Source: Microbulbifer mangrovi (GTDB lineage: Bacteria > Pseudomonadota > Gammaproteobacteria > Pseudomonadales > Cellvibrionaceae). Taken from it: DNA of 60,155 bases. The position numbers and the translations under genes were made by a program. The stretch spans positions 1 to 60,155 of the forward strand of contig NZ_LZDE01000340.1 of assembly GCF_002009015.1 (NCBI RefSeq), given 5' to 3'. Of the stretch, positions 34,384-43,504 are shown one piece after another. Each line of letters opens with the position of its first letter. The stretch's first letter is position 1. The notes below the pieces were generated by a model. It searched no databases. It had not been told where the DNA came from and saw only the letters and a list, made by a program, of their open reading frames with translations.

Positions 34384-35348
34384 CACACCGTCCTCCGGGT
34401 TGGAGACGGTTGGCGCTCGCCGTAAGTGCCAAGCAGAACCGGCACTACCGGACGGGTATTATCAAAGTCCACCAGGGGTAAATGAAGGCGACGGCAGAGC
34501 CGGGCGGTCTGCGCACGCACCTGGTGCTGGTGGTCGGCGAACTGTTGTCGCAATCCGCGGCTGGATTTGCCGAGAAAGGTGCGCTGCTTGCCATCGCTGA
34601 TGGTCAGGGCCTGTTCCGGCAATTGTTGCTCAAGCGGGTCGGTAATCCGCAGTACCTGCAGGTCCGCGTGGCGGGTGAGCAGATACAGCGGTTGTTCGCA
34701 GCTCTCGTCGAGATCGTGGCAATCGCTGACCAGAAACAGCGCGCTACCCGGGCGAGCAATGCGGCGGGCTTCTTCCAGTAAGACGCTCAACGGCTGACTG
34801 CCATTGGCTGGGATTGGGCTTTGCAGTGTGTTGGCGGTTTCTACCATGCCGTGAATGGCGGCGAGTACGGCGTGGTGGCTGCGGCGGGGACGCACCGTAT
34901 CGACCCCCTTGTCGGAAAACAGTAGCGCGCCAATCCGGTCCCCGTGTTGCAGGCCAGCCCAGCTGAGGGCAGAGGCGATACTGCAGGCCGCGACCGACTT
35001 GAACGCATTCTGGCTGCCGAAAAACATCGGCGAGCGGAGGTCCAGCAGGATGACAACCGGGCGCTCCCGCTCTTCCTGAAACAGTTTGGTGTGGGTCTTG
35101 CCCGTTCGCGCGGTTACCCGCCAGTCGATGGAGCGCACATCGTCACCCGGCTGGTAATAGCGCACCTCTTCGAAGTTCATCCCGCGCCCGCGGTAGCGGG
35201 TGAGCAGGTTGCCCGCCTGATCGCTGCGGTTGACCCGCGGCTTGAACAGGCGCAGTTGGCGGGCAATGTGGCGCAGGCGCACCAGTGGCGCCACCGTTGG
35301 GTAGGCACCGCGGATGTTCAGGTCATTGTGATTGATGGCTTTCTGCAC
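34383..35348 (-). CDS. DUF58 protein
   Basis: A 321-residue soluble protein with the DUF58 signature GRGMNFEEVRYYQPGDD followed by VRSIDWRVTARTGKTH (about residues 52-85) and a VWA-like fold after it (VVILLDLRSPMFFG, with a partly degenerate metal site). It is a standard partner of MoxR ATPases. It starts with a GTG at 35348, 27 bases after the moxR gene, and is translationally coupled to the DUF4381 gene. Confidence 0.88.
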   Translation of the reverse strand: MQKAINHNDLNIRGAYPTVAPLVRLRHIARQLRLFKPRVNRSDQAGNLLTRYRGRGMNFEEVRYYQPGDDVRSIDWRVTARTGKTHTKLFQEERERPVVILLDLRSPMFFGSQNAFKSVAACSIASALSWAGLQHGDRIGALLFSDKGVDTVRPRRSHHAVLAAIHGMVETANTLQSPIPANGSQPLSVLLEEARRIARPGSALFLVSDCHDLDESCEQPLYLLTRHADLQVLRITDPLEQQLPEQALTISDGKQRTFLGKSSRGLRQQFADHQHQVRAQTARLCRRLHLPLVDFDNTRPVVPVLLGTYGERQPSPTRRTV

Positions 35349-35375
35349 GTCTGCTCGAAAATCCCTAGCGCTGTC

Positions 35376-36335
35376 TTAAATGGCCGGGACTTGTTGCAGC
35401 AGGCGGTGAATAACCTGGTCTGCACTGGCGCCGGCGGCTTCTGCTTCAAAGCTCAGCAACAGACGGTGGCGGAGCACATCCGGTGCGATGGCCATGACGT
35501 CGTCTGGTGTGACGTAGTCGCGTCCCGCGAGCCAGGCATAGGCGCGCGCGCAGCGGTCCAGCGCGATGGTGGCGCGGGGGCTGGCGCCGAAGTCCAGCCA
35601 TGCTGCCAGCTCGTCATCGTAACGCTGGGGTTCGCGGGTGGCGATGATGAGTTGCACGATATAGGTTTCCACCGCTTCCACCATGGTCATATCCAGAATC
35701 TCCTTGCGTGCGGCAAAGATGGTTTCCTGGCTGATGATGGACTCCGGGCGGCCCTCGCCCTGACTGGCTTCGGAGCGCGCCAGCTGCAGAATTTTCGCCT
35801 CTGCCTCGGCATCCGGGTAATGCAGGTTTACCTGCATCAAAAAGCGGTCCAGCTGGGCCTCGGGCAGGGGATAGGTACCCTCCTGCTCAATAGGGTTCTG
35901 GGTGGCCATCACCAGAAACAGGTCCGGCAGTGAGTAGGTTTTGCGCCCGACGCTGATCTGGCGCTCGGCCATGGCTTCCAGCAGCGCGGATTGCACCTTG
36001 GCCGGAGCGCGGTTGATTTCATCCGCAAGAATCAGGTTGTGGAATACGGGGCCGGGCTGAAAATGGAATTCGCCGGTTTCCGGGCGGTAGATGTCCGTGC
36101 CGGTAATATCCGCAGGCAACAGGTCGGGAGTGAACTGTACCCTGTGGAAATCGCCTTCGATGGCATCCGCCAGAGTCTTGATGGCCTTGGTCTTTGCCAG
36201 GCCCGGAGCGCCCTCCACCAGGAGGTGTCCATCGGCCAGCAATCCTATGAGGATGCGGTTGACCAGAACCTCCTGGCCAATAATCTGCTGTTCGAGCCAA
36301 TCACCCAGAATTTTTATCTGTGGGCGTGTGTCCAT
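35376..36335 (-). CDS. MoxR-family AAA+ ATPase
   Basis: A 319-residue ATPase that starts the Bat-type operon. The Walker A motif is VEGAPGLAKTKAIKTL (about residues 36-51) and the Walker B ILADEINRAP (about 100-109); ATQNPIEQEGTYPLPEAQ (about 138-155) is the MoxR sensor region. MoxR proteins act as chaperone-like ATPases on VWA-domain partners, and two of those follow here. I chose the ATG at 36335, four bases after GAAGTGA; an in-frame start 11 codons upstream is less likely. The gene is divergent from gdhB, with 265 bases between them. Confidence 0.9.
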   Translation of the reverse strand: MDTRPQIKILGDWLEQQIIGQEVLVNRILIGLLADGHLLVEGAPGLAKTKAIKTLADAIEGDFHRVQFTPDLLPADITGTDIYRPETGEFHFQPGPVFHNLILADEINRAPAKVQSALLEAMAERQISVGRKTYSLPDLFLVMATQNPIEQEGTYPLPEAQLDRFLMQVNLHYPDAEAEAKILQLARSEASQGEGRPESIISQETIFAARKEILDMTMVEAVETYIVQLIIATREPQRYDDELAAWLDFGASPRATIALDRCARAYAWLAGRDYVTPDDVMAIAPDVLRHRLLLSFEAEAAGASADQVIHRLLQQVPAI

Positions 36336-36563
36336 ATCGTCACTTCTTTTGCCAATTTCCTGTTTCAATACGCTGCCCGAGACGAAGGGCTATCTATCAT
36401 CTTTATATATAGCTACTCGTCCGGATTTCGCGGGCTGGTTGATTTTAGCGGCGAATCGCTGCGAGGCAACCGCTGTGCCGGTTCGGGCAACCCAAAAGAC
36501 AGCAGAGTAGACAATTATTCTGACGTTTTGTTCTACCTAGATTCAGCAAATGTAGCATTCTGA

Positions 36564-36597
36564 CGCGCGAACGCGGTCGCGCGGCGATGGGAGGAAG
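36564..36597 (+). promoter_or_regulatory. Hairpin next to the gdhB ribosome binding site
   Basis: CGCGCGA (36564-36570) pairs with TCGCGCG (36577-36583) across a six-base loop. The Shine-Dalgarno GGGAGGAAG (36589-36597) follows five bases later. A stem at this place may affect ribosome access to gdhB or stabilise the mRNA. Confidence 0.4.
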
Positions 36598-36600
36598 CAC

Positions 36601-39600
36601 GTGAATATGGCGACGGTCATAACCGATAGCCGGGAGGAGCTGCTGGCGCAGGTCAGTGGGATCATAGGTGAAAAGCTGGGCGACAAGGCGGGCCCGGTAG
36701 CGGCATTCGCCGCACAGTTCCTGAACCAGTACCCGTTGGAAGATCTGGCGGGGCGGCGCCTGGCGGATATTTACGGGTGTATCTACACCTGCTGGGATTT
36801 TATCCAGCAGCGCACAGCCGGAGAGCCCAAGATCCGGGTCTTTAATCCTCGCTTGGAGGAGCACGGCTGGGAATGCTCCCATACCGCGGTTTGCGTATTG
36901 CAGCGTGATATGCCGTTCCTGGTGGACTCCGTGCGCATGGAAATCAACCGGCGCAATACCGTCATTCACTCCATCAAGAGTACCGTGATGCATATGCGGC
37001 GCGGGGAGAGCGGGCGGTTACAGGAGCTCCTTCCCCCGGGGATCCAGGATGAGGAGGCGCGCCAGGATGATCCAACGGTGACCAGTGAAGCGCTGATCTA
37101 CCTGGAGATCAATCTGGACACCTCGGCTTCACACGCTTCGGAGCTCGGTCGCTCCCTGAGAGAGATTCTCAGCGACGTGGAGTTGGTGGTCGACGATTAT
37201 GTGCCGATGCTTGATACCTGCGCAGCGATGGAAGATCAGTTGCATGCGGGGCTCGCCGATAACGACGCCAACCTGGAGGAGGCCAGCGCCTTCCTGCAGT
37301 GGATGCGTGATGGCAACTTCACTTTCCTCGGCTATCGCGAGTACGAGTTCTGCCAGCAGGGAGAAAAGAAGGTCCTGTGTGAGGTGGAGAACCGTCGCCA
37401 GGGTATTTTCAAAAACCTGCAGCAGCCTGCGGAGCCGACGCCCGAGTATGCCTTCAACGAGGGTAAGCAGCGCTTCTATCAAGGCCCGAACTTCCTTACC
37501 TTCGCGAAGTCTTCGGTGAAATCCCGGGTTCACCGGGCGGCCTATTCTGATTATGTGAGTATCAAGCGCTATGACGCCGCCGGTGAAGTGATCGGTGAGT
37601 CCGCGTTTATGGGGCTCTACACGTCGCCGGTATATACCGAAAGCCCGTCAAAGATCCCGATCATTCGCCGCAAACTCGCCTCCGTGATCGAGCAGAGCGG
37701 TCTCGCGCCCAACAGCCATGATGGCAAGGCGCTGAAACGGATACTCGACACCCTCCCGCGCGACGAGCTCTTCCAGAGCAGTACCCGCGAGCTGTACGAG
37801 ACCACCCTGGGCGTCTTGGCCATGAACGAGCGCGCCCGCCTGCGTCTGTTCATGCGCAAGGATCCGTTTGGCAAGTTTGTTTCTGCCATGGTTTACGTGC
37901 CCAGGGACCAGTTCAACAGTGCGGTGCGCGAAAAGATCAGTGATCGCATCGCGCACGCCATTCACGCGCTGGACTCTGATTTTACGACCTATTTTTCCGA
38001 ATCGATTCTCGCCCGGGTGCATCTGGTCTTCCGTGTTGACCCCAATGAACCCGTAGAATTTGATGTAGCGCGACTGGAGGCGCAAATCGTGGATATAACC
38101 CGCAGCTGGGAAGATGTATTCCATAGATCCCTGATTGAAACCCATGGAGAGGAAGAGGGCAGCCGCCTGATCAGTACCTTCGGGCAGGCATTCCCGGCAG
38201 GCTACCGCGAAGACTTTGAGCCGCGCATTGCAGTGCAGGATGTGATTTCCATCCAGGAGCTCAGCGAGGACAATCGCGTTGCCATGAGCTTCTACCAGCC
38301 GGTAGGTGCAGAGCCCGGCAGCCTGCGATTCAAGGTGTTCAATATCGGCAGTGGCCTGACCCTGTCCGATGTGATCCCAGTGCTGGAGCATCTGGGCCTC
38401 CGTGTAATGGGCGAGTTCCCCTACACCATCCGTCCGCAGGGACAACAGGATGTATGGATGCATGAATTCCACCTGGAATTCGGCCTGCCGACCCGTATTG
38501 ATGCCCAGGCTTCGCGCTCCCTGTTCCAGGATGCGTTTGCCGCTATCTGGGATGGCGTGGCGGAGAGCGATTCGTTCAACCGCCTGGTGCTTGCGGCGCG
38601 CCTTAACTGGCGCGAAGTCACAATGCTGCGCGCCTATGCGCGCTATCTCAAGCAGACCAAATTCAGCGCCAGCCAGTCGTACATTGCCGCCACACTGGCC
38701 AACCATGTGGAAATCACCCGCAACCTGGTCGCGCTGTTCCGGGCGATGTTCGATCCGCGTATCAACTCTGCGGACCGCAACGACCAATCCCGGGTAGAGC
38801 GCCTGATCAAGAAAATCCATGATGGCCTCGATGGGGTAGACAACCTCAACGAAGACCAGGTGATCCGCCGCTATCTGGAGCTGATCCGCGCAACCCTGCG
38901 GACCAATTTCTTCCAGCTGGATGAACAGGATCAGCCCAAGGATTACATCTCCATCAAGTTCAGTCCGCGGGATATTCCGAATATTCCGGAGCCGCGCCCC
39001 GAATTCGAGATCTTCGTGTATTCCCCGCAGGTCGAGGGTGTGCACCTGCGCGGCGGCAAGGTGGCCCGCGGTGGCCTGCGTTGGTCCGACCGCTTGGAGG
39101 ATTTCCGCACCGAAGTGCTCGGCCTGGTGAAAGCCCAGAACGTGAAGAATGCGGTGATCGTTCCCAGTGGTGCCAAGGGCGGCTTTGTGGTGCGCAAGCC
39201 GCCGGTTGATAACAGTCGCGAAGCTTTTATTGAATCTGGTATCCGGTGTTACAAGACATTCATTCGCGGACTGCTGGATATCACCGATAACCTGGTAGAT
39301 GGCAAGGTTGTGGCACCGGAGCGGGTGATCCGTCGGGACGAAGACGACCCCTATCTGGTAGTGGCTGCGGACAAGGGCACCGCCACCTTCTCGGATATCG
39401 CCAACGGCATTGCCGCCGAATACGGATTCTGGCTGGGGGATGCCTTCGCATCCGGCGGCAGCAACGGGTATGACCACAAAAAAATGGGCATTACCGCCCG
39501 TGGCGCCTGGGTGTCCGTGCAGCGGCATTTCCGCGAGATGGGAGTCAATGTGCAGGCCGAGAATTTCTCGGTTATCGGTGTTGGCGATATGGGCGGCGAT

Positions 39601-41493
39601 GTATTCGGCAACGGCATGTTGCTGTCTGAGCATATCTGCCTGAAGGGTGCCTTTAACCACCTGCACATTTTTGTCGATCCGAACCCGGATGCCTCCAGCA
39701 GCTTCCACGAGCGCAAGCGACTGTTTGAGATGCCCCGATCCAGCTGGGCAGACTATAACCTTAGCCTTATCTCAAAAGGTGGCGGCATCATTGAGCGCCG
39801 CGCCAAGTCCGTGAAAATCACACCGGAAATGCAGCAGGCATTTGCTATTACCGAGGATCAGCTGACCCCCAACGAGCTGATCAGTGCGATGCTCAAGGCT
39901 CCGGTGGACCTGATCTGGAACGGCGGCATTGGCACCTACGTGAAGGGTAGCGGCGAGAGCCATGCTCAGGTGGGAGACAAGTCCAACGACAACCTGCGCG
40001 TGAATGGCAACCAGCTGCGCTGCAAGGTGTTTGGAGAGGGCGGCAACCTGGGTATGACCCAGCGCGGGCGCATCGAGTTCTCCCTGAACGGCGGGCGCTG
40101 TAATACCGACTTTATCGATAATGCCGGTGGCGTGGACTGTTCCGACCACGAGGTAAATATCAAGATCCTGCTGGACAAGGTGGTTGCCAACGGCGATCTC
40201 ACCGACAAGCAGCGCAACCAGCTGCTGGAGGAAATGACTGAATCCGTCGCCGAGCTGGTGCTGGACAACAACTACAACCAGACACGCGCCCTGAGCGTGG
40301 CGGCCTATCAAGTGGGCGACCGCTTTGACGAATACCGCCGCACCATCAACGCGCTGGAATCCGAGGGGCGCCTGCGTCGTGCGTTGGAGTTCATTCCGGA
40401 TAACGAGACCCTGAACGAGCGCCAGAACAAGGGCCAGTACCTGACCCGGCCAGAGCTCTCCGTGCTGATTTCCTATGTCAAAGTGAAGCTGAAAGAAGAG
40501 TTGCTGCACGCGCATATCATCGATAACGAGCAGGTTCAGGAAGCGGTGGAATCTGCATTCCCACCGGCCCTCGTTGCGCGCTATCGTGGGCTGGTCTACG
40601 ACCACCAGCTGCGTCGGGAAATTGTTTCCACCCAGGTGGCCAATGAAATGGTCAACAGTATGGGGATTACTTTTTACCATCGTATCCACGGTGCCACTGG
40701 CGCAGGGATTGATACCATCGCTGCGGCGTATCTCAGCGCGCGGGATGTGTACCTGATGCCGGATTTCCAGGAGGGCGTCGCCCAGCTGGACTATCAGGTA
40801 CCCGCCGATCTGCAGTTGCAGTTGATGAACTCCATGATCGGCCGTGTGCGCCGCGCAACCCGCTGGTTTGTGCGCAATCGCCGCGGGGAACTGGATCCGG
40901 CCCAGGAACGGGAGTTGTTCCAGGATCCTGTACAGCGAGTGATTCGGGCGCTGCCGGAAGTGTTGAGCGGCGAGCCCTTGCGTGAGTGGAAGGCGCGCCA
41001 CGAATTCCTGCTGGAATCCAAGGTGCCGGAGAACCTGGCGATGCTCGCCGCGTCACCGACGTACCTGTTCTCGGCTCTGGGGATTTCTGAATCAGCTCGG
41101 ATCAGCGATCGCCCGGTGGAAGAGGTAGCGAAAATCTACTTCGCGCTGGCCGACCGTCTGGGTCTGTACTGGTTCGGCAATCAGATTATCGACCTGCCCG
41201 CTGAGAGTTACTGGCAGTCCCAGGCCCGGGAAACCAGTATGGATGACCTGGACAGTCAGCTGTCGCGCCTCGCCATCCACCTGCTGCGCATTGCGGGAGA
41301 CGATGGGCTGGATGTGGAAACTGCGGTGGAGCGCTGGGTGGAAGTCATGGCCCAGCCAATCCAGCGCTGGGAAAAACTGGTCAAAGAACTCAAAGCTTCT
41401 CCGCAGGGCGACTTCGCCATGTTTACTGTGGCGTTGCGCGAGCTCATGTACCTGGCGAACGCGACTTCCGACCAGGAGACACTCGCCTGCTAG
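36601..41493 (+). CDS. gdhB: NAD-specific glutamate dehydrogenase, large (180-kDa) type
   Basis: A 1630-residue cytosolic enzyme that oxidatively deaminates glutamate to 2-oxoglutarate with NAD, feeding amino-acid carbon into the TCA cycle. Length and order fit the GDH-180 family: an N-terminal ACT-like region of about 700 residues, the catalytic domain (RGGLRWSDRLEDFRTEV and VPSGAKGGFVVRKPP at about 823-870), the NAD-binding domain (GVGDMGGDVFGNGMLLS; NGGIGTYVKGSGE, about 1000-1120) and a long helical C-terminus. The GTG at 36601 is well placed behind GGGAGGAAG; an ATG two codons on is possible. Family members are controlled allosterically by amino acids. Confidence 0.95.
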   Translation: MNMATVITDSREELLAQVSGIIGEKLGDKAGPVAAFAAQFLNQYPLEDLAGRRLADIYGCIYTCWDFIQQRTAGEPKIRVFNPRLEEHGWECSHTAVCVLQRDMPFLVDSVRMEINRRNTVIHSIKSTVMHMRRGESGRLQELLPPGIQDEEARQDDPTVTSEALIYLEINLDTSASHASELGRSLREILSDVELVVDDYVPMLDTCAAMEDQLHAGLADNDANLEEASAFLQWMRDGNFTFLGYREYEFCQQGEKKVLCEVENRRQGIFKNLQQPAEPTPEYAFNEGKQRFYQGPNFLTFAKSSVKSRVHRAAYSDYVSIKRYDAAGEVIGESAFMGLYTSPVYTESPSKIPIIRRKLASVIEQSGLAPNSHDGKALKRILDTLPRDELFQSSTRELYETTLGVLAMNERARLRLFMRKDPFGKFVSAMVYVPRDQFNSAVREKISDRIAHAIHALDSDFTTYFSESILARVHLVFRVDPNEPVEFDVARLEAQIVDITRSWEDVFHRSLIETHGEEEGSRLISTFGQAFPAGYREDFEPRIAVQDVISIQELSEDNRVAMSFYQPVGAEPGSLRFKVFNIGSGLTLSDVIPVLEHLGLRVMGEFPYTIRPQGQQDVWMHEFHLEFGLPTRIDAQASRSLFQDAFAAIWDGVAESDSFNRLVLAARLNWREVTMLRAYARYLKQTKFSASQSYIAATLANHVEITRNLVALFRAMFDPRINSADRNDQSRVERLIKKIHDGLDGVDNLNEDQVIRRYLELIRATLRTNFFQLDEQDQPKDYISIKFSPRDIPNIPEPRPEFEIFVYSPQVEGVHLRGGKVARGGLRWSDRLEDFRTEVLGLVKAQNVKNAVIVPSGAKGGFVVRKPPVDNSREAFIESGIRCYKTFIRGLLDITDNLVDGKVVAPERVIRRDEDDPYLVVAADKGTATFSDIANGIAAEYGFWLGDAFASGGSNGYDHKKMGITARGAWVSVQRHFREMGVNVQAENFSVIGVGDMGGDVFGNGMLLSEHICLKGAFNHLHIFVDPNPDASSSFHERKRLFEMPRSSWADYNLSLISKGGGIIERRAKSVKITPEMQQAFAITEDQLTPNELISAMLKAPVDLIWNGGIGTYVKGSGESHAQVGDKSNDNLRVNGNQLRCKVFGEGGNLGMTQRGRIEFSLNGGRCNTDFIDNAGGVDCSDHEVNIKILLDKVVANGDLTDKQRNQLLEEMTESVAELVLDNNYNQTRALSVAAYQVGDRFDEYRRTINALESEGRLRRALEFIPDNETLNERQNKGQYLTRPELSVLISYVKVKLKEELLHAHIIDNEQVQEAVESAFPPALVARYRGLVYDHQLRREIVSTQVANEMVNSMGITFYHRIHGATGAGIDTIAAAYLSARDVYLMPDFQEGVAQLDYQVPADLQLQLMNSMIGRVRRATRWFVRNRRGELDPAQERELFQDPVQRVIRALPEVLSGEPLREWKARHEFLLESKVPENLAMLAASPTYLFSALGISESARISDRPVEEVAKIYFALADRLGLYWFGNQIIDLPAESYWQSQARETSMDDLDSQLSRLAIHLLRIAGDDGLDVETAVERWVEVMAQPIQRWEKLVKELKASPQGDFAMFTVALRELMYLANATSDQETLAC

Positions 41494-41527
41494 CCGTTTG
41501 CCGCCAGCATTCTGCATAAGAAAGCCG

Positions 41528-41577
41528 TACAATAGGCGCGCCCGCAGCGAGTGTGCGGGCGCCGGAACGCGTTCCGG
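41528..41577 (+). promoter_or_regulatory. Possible promoter and double-hairpin leader of pyrD
   Basis: A -10-like TACAAT (41528-41533) has no clear -35. Right after it come a 9-bp stem GCGCCCGCA/TGCGGGCGC (41538-41546, 41554-41562) with a seven-base loop, and the palindrome CCGGAAC/GTTCCGG (41562-41577). No T-run follows, so this is a leader structure rather than a gdhB terminator. About 95 bases separate it from the pyrD start. Confidence 0.4.
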
Positions 41578-41670
41578 ACTAAGTACTGCAGTGACTTTGT
41601 CCGCGCGGTGTACTGTCGTGTACGCCGGGCGGGCGAAGGATGGAACCTATTTGGAACCCAAGGGAAGCCC

Positions 41671-42714
41671 ATGTACCAGCATTTGCGCAAGGCCCTGTTT
41701 GCGCTTGACCCGGAGCGGTCTCACTACCTATCTCTCGATGCCATCGGCGCGGCAGAGCGTCTCGGGCTCATGTCGTTATTTGCCAGTCAGGTCCCGGACG
41801 ACCCGGTCGAACTGATGGGTTTGACATTGCCCAATCCAGTGGGGCTTGCCGCCGGTCTGGACAAGAATGCCCAGGCATTCAACGGCCTCGGAGCCCTGGG
41901 TTTCGGGTTTGTGGAGGTGGGTACAGTGACTCCGCGCCCGCAGCCGGGTAATCCGCAACCGCGCCTGTTCCGCCTGCCGGAGGCGGAGGCCATTATCAAC
42001 CGCATGGGCTTTAATAATGAGGGCGTGGATTACCTGCTGGAGCGGGTGAAGCGCCGGCGCTATTCCGGCGTGTTGGGTATCAATGTCGGCAAGAACTTTG
42101 ATACCCCCGTAGAAAACGCGGCTGACGACTACTGCCTGTGTATGGAAAAAGTCTACGCCCACGCGGACTACATCACTGCCAATGTCTCTTCCCCGAATAC
42201 CAAGGGGCTGCGCGACTTGCAGTTTGGCGACAGCCTGAGCAAGCTGCTTGAGGCATTGAAAGAAAAGCAACAGGCGCTGGCAACGGAACATGATCGCTAC
42301 GTGCCCCTGGCAGTGAAAATCGCCCCGGATATGGACGCAGAGGCGATTGAACATGTGGCCAGAACCCTGCGCGATCATGAGATTGACGGCGTTATTGCCA
42401 CCAATACCACCATCGATAAATCTTCAGTGGAGAATCTTAAGTTCGGCTCTGAAGAAGGGGGGCTGAGCGGGCGTCCATTGGCTGAGCGCTCGACCGAAGT
42501 TATCCGCGTTCTGGCAAAGGCCCTGGATGGGGAAATCCCGATTATCGGTGTTGGCGGTATTTTTGATGGTGAGTCTGCGGCGGACAAGATTCGTGCCGGT
42601 GCAACCGCGGTACAGATTTACTCCGGGTTTATCTACCGTGGGCCTGCGGTCATTCGAGAAGCGGCCGCGGCTATTGCCGAATTGCACAAGGGCAGGGTGG
42701 TATCCCGGGGCTGA
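41671..42714 (+). CDS. pyrD: Dihydroorotate dehydrogenase (quinone), class 2
   Basis: The membrane-associated FMN enzyme of pyrimidine synthesis that oxidises dihydroorotate and passes electrons to quinone. The 347-residue length and the N-terminal helical quinone-binding extension ([15 protein letters not shown]) mark class 2. FMN and substrate motifs include [13 protein letters not shown] (about 57-69), [27 protein letters not shown] and [16 protein letters not shown] start at the ATG at 41671 behind AAGGGAA; the open frame continues 40 codons upstream through the hairpin leader but is not conserved in type. Confidence 0.95.
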   Translation: MYQHLRKALFALDPERSHYLSLDAIGAAERLGLMSLFASQVPDDPVELMGLTLPNPVGLAAGLDKNAQAFNGLGALGFGFVEVGTVTPRPQPGNPQPRLFRLPEAEAIINRMGFNNEGVDYLLERVKRRRYSGVLGINVGKNFDTPVENAADDYCLCMEKVYAHADYITANVSSPNTKGLRDLQFGDSLSKLLEALKEKQQALATEHDRYVPLAVKIAPDMDAEAIEHVARTLRDHEIDGVIATNTTIDKSSVENLKFGSEEGGLSGRPLAERSTEVIRVLAKALDGEIPIIGVGGIFDGESAADKIRAGATAVQIYSGFIYRGPAVIREAAAAIAELHKGRVVSRG

Positions 42715-42763
42715 TTTTTGGATAGTCTTCCCGATACCGCGAGCAGCTGGCTGACCGATTGGT

Positions 42764-42796
42764 AAAAAAAATCCCGGGTTATCCCGGGATTTTTTT
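42764..42796 (+). terminator. Intrinsic terminator after pyrD
   Basis: AAAAAATCCCGGG pairs with CCCGGGATTTTTT across the loop TTAT (42779-42782), followed by a T-run ending at 42796. The A-run on the other side makes it usable in both directions, so it can also stop transcripts from rmf on the minus strand. Confidence 0.92.
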
Positions 42797-42945
42797 GCTC
42801 AACAAGCACGTGACAAACGGTATTTGAGCAAAACTTTGTGGGGCTGCCTGCCCAAGGGTAATTGTATTACCGCCTAATTAAGTGATAGCCGGGTATTGCC
42901 CCTGTATCAAGTGAAGACGGCAGGTGCATCAGGTGTCATCAAGAC

Positions 42946-43149
42946 TTACATATTCACCATACGCTGTGCCTGTGCGGCGGGTCCGAAACCGCTCCAATAG
43001 TCTTGCCGACCCTGGCGCCAGCCATTTACCCACTCCTGATGTAGCGAGCCGTTTTCATGCGGGCAGCTGTCGTGGTTTCTGCCCTCCATGGCGGCAACGT
43101 AACCTTTGTGGAAAGCTCTATCGTTGGGATTACGTTTTTGGCGTTTCAT
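42946..43149 (-). CDS. rmf: Ribosome modulation factor
   Basis: A 67-residue basic protein that, in its family, binds the 30S subunit in stationary phase and drives 100S ribosome dimer formation. MKRQKRNPNDRAFHKGYVAA and then GRNHDSCPHENG and WVNGWRQGRQDYW follow the E. coli RMF pattern, with a longer tail of about 14 residues (FGPAAQAQRMVNM). I chose the ATG at 43149 with GAGGTA ahead; an upstream in-frame start adds residues without similarity. The position between pyrD and rlmL is conserved in Pseudomonas-like genomes. Confidence 0.93.
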   Translation of the reverse strand: MKRQKRNPNDRAFHKGYVAAMEGRNHDSCPHENGSLHQEWVNGWRQGRQDYWSGFGPAAQAQRMVNM

Positions 43150-43504
43150 AGATAGGGTACCTCGAGCTTTTTTTTGAACTTCGATCTTCAAATTTGACGA
43201 TCAGTATCTGCGATCGGGATCAACATTTTTCCCCTGCGCACTTTCCAGCTTATGGTGGAAGCTGCCCGGCGAGAAGGGTTGCAGTAAAGCAGATCGCGCG
43301 CGGCGCCGGAACAAACAGTTTTTTCTGAAAAAGCATGGCTTTAGGAGCAATCCGTCTAGGCAGGTGGCAAGTGTTATCGCGCCAGTCAGGATTGGGAGAA
43401 TGCTGTGCTGGTTTCCGGTATGCTTGCGCCACCAAAAGCGCCTCCTGGCCAGATTGGCCGGGGGCAGATAGCCAAATCGCCAACAATCGACAGAGAATCA
43501 TCTT
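43150..43504. other. 355-bp divergent control region between rmf and rlmL
   Basis: No convincing gene in either direction. The rmf side has a GAGGTA ribosome binding site and an AT-rich leader (43160-43240). The rlmL side is GC-rich up to the TTG start. I could not assign promoters with confidence. Confidence 0.6.

Noticed and set aside
37648..39708. A 686-codon minus-strand open frame inside gdhB
   Set aside because: Antisense to a clear catalytic region; long antisense frames are expected opposite GC-rich genes, and the translation shows no domain.
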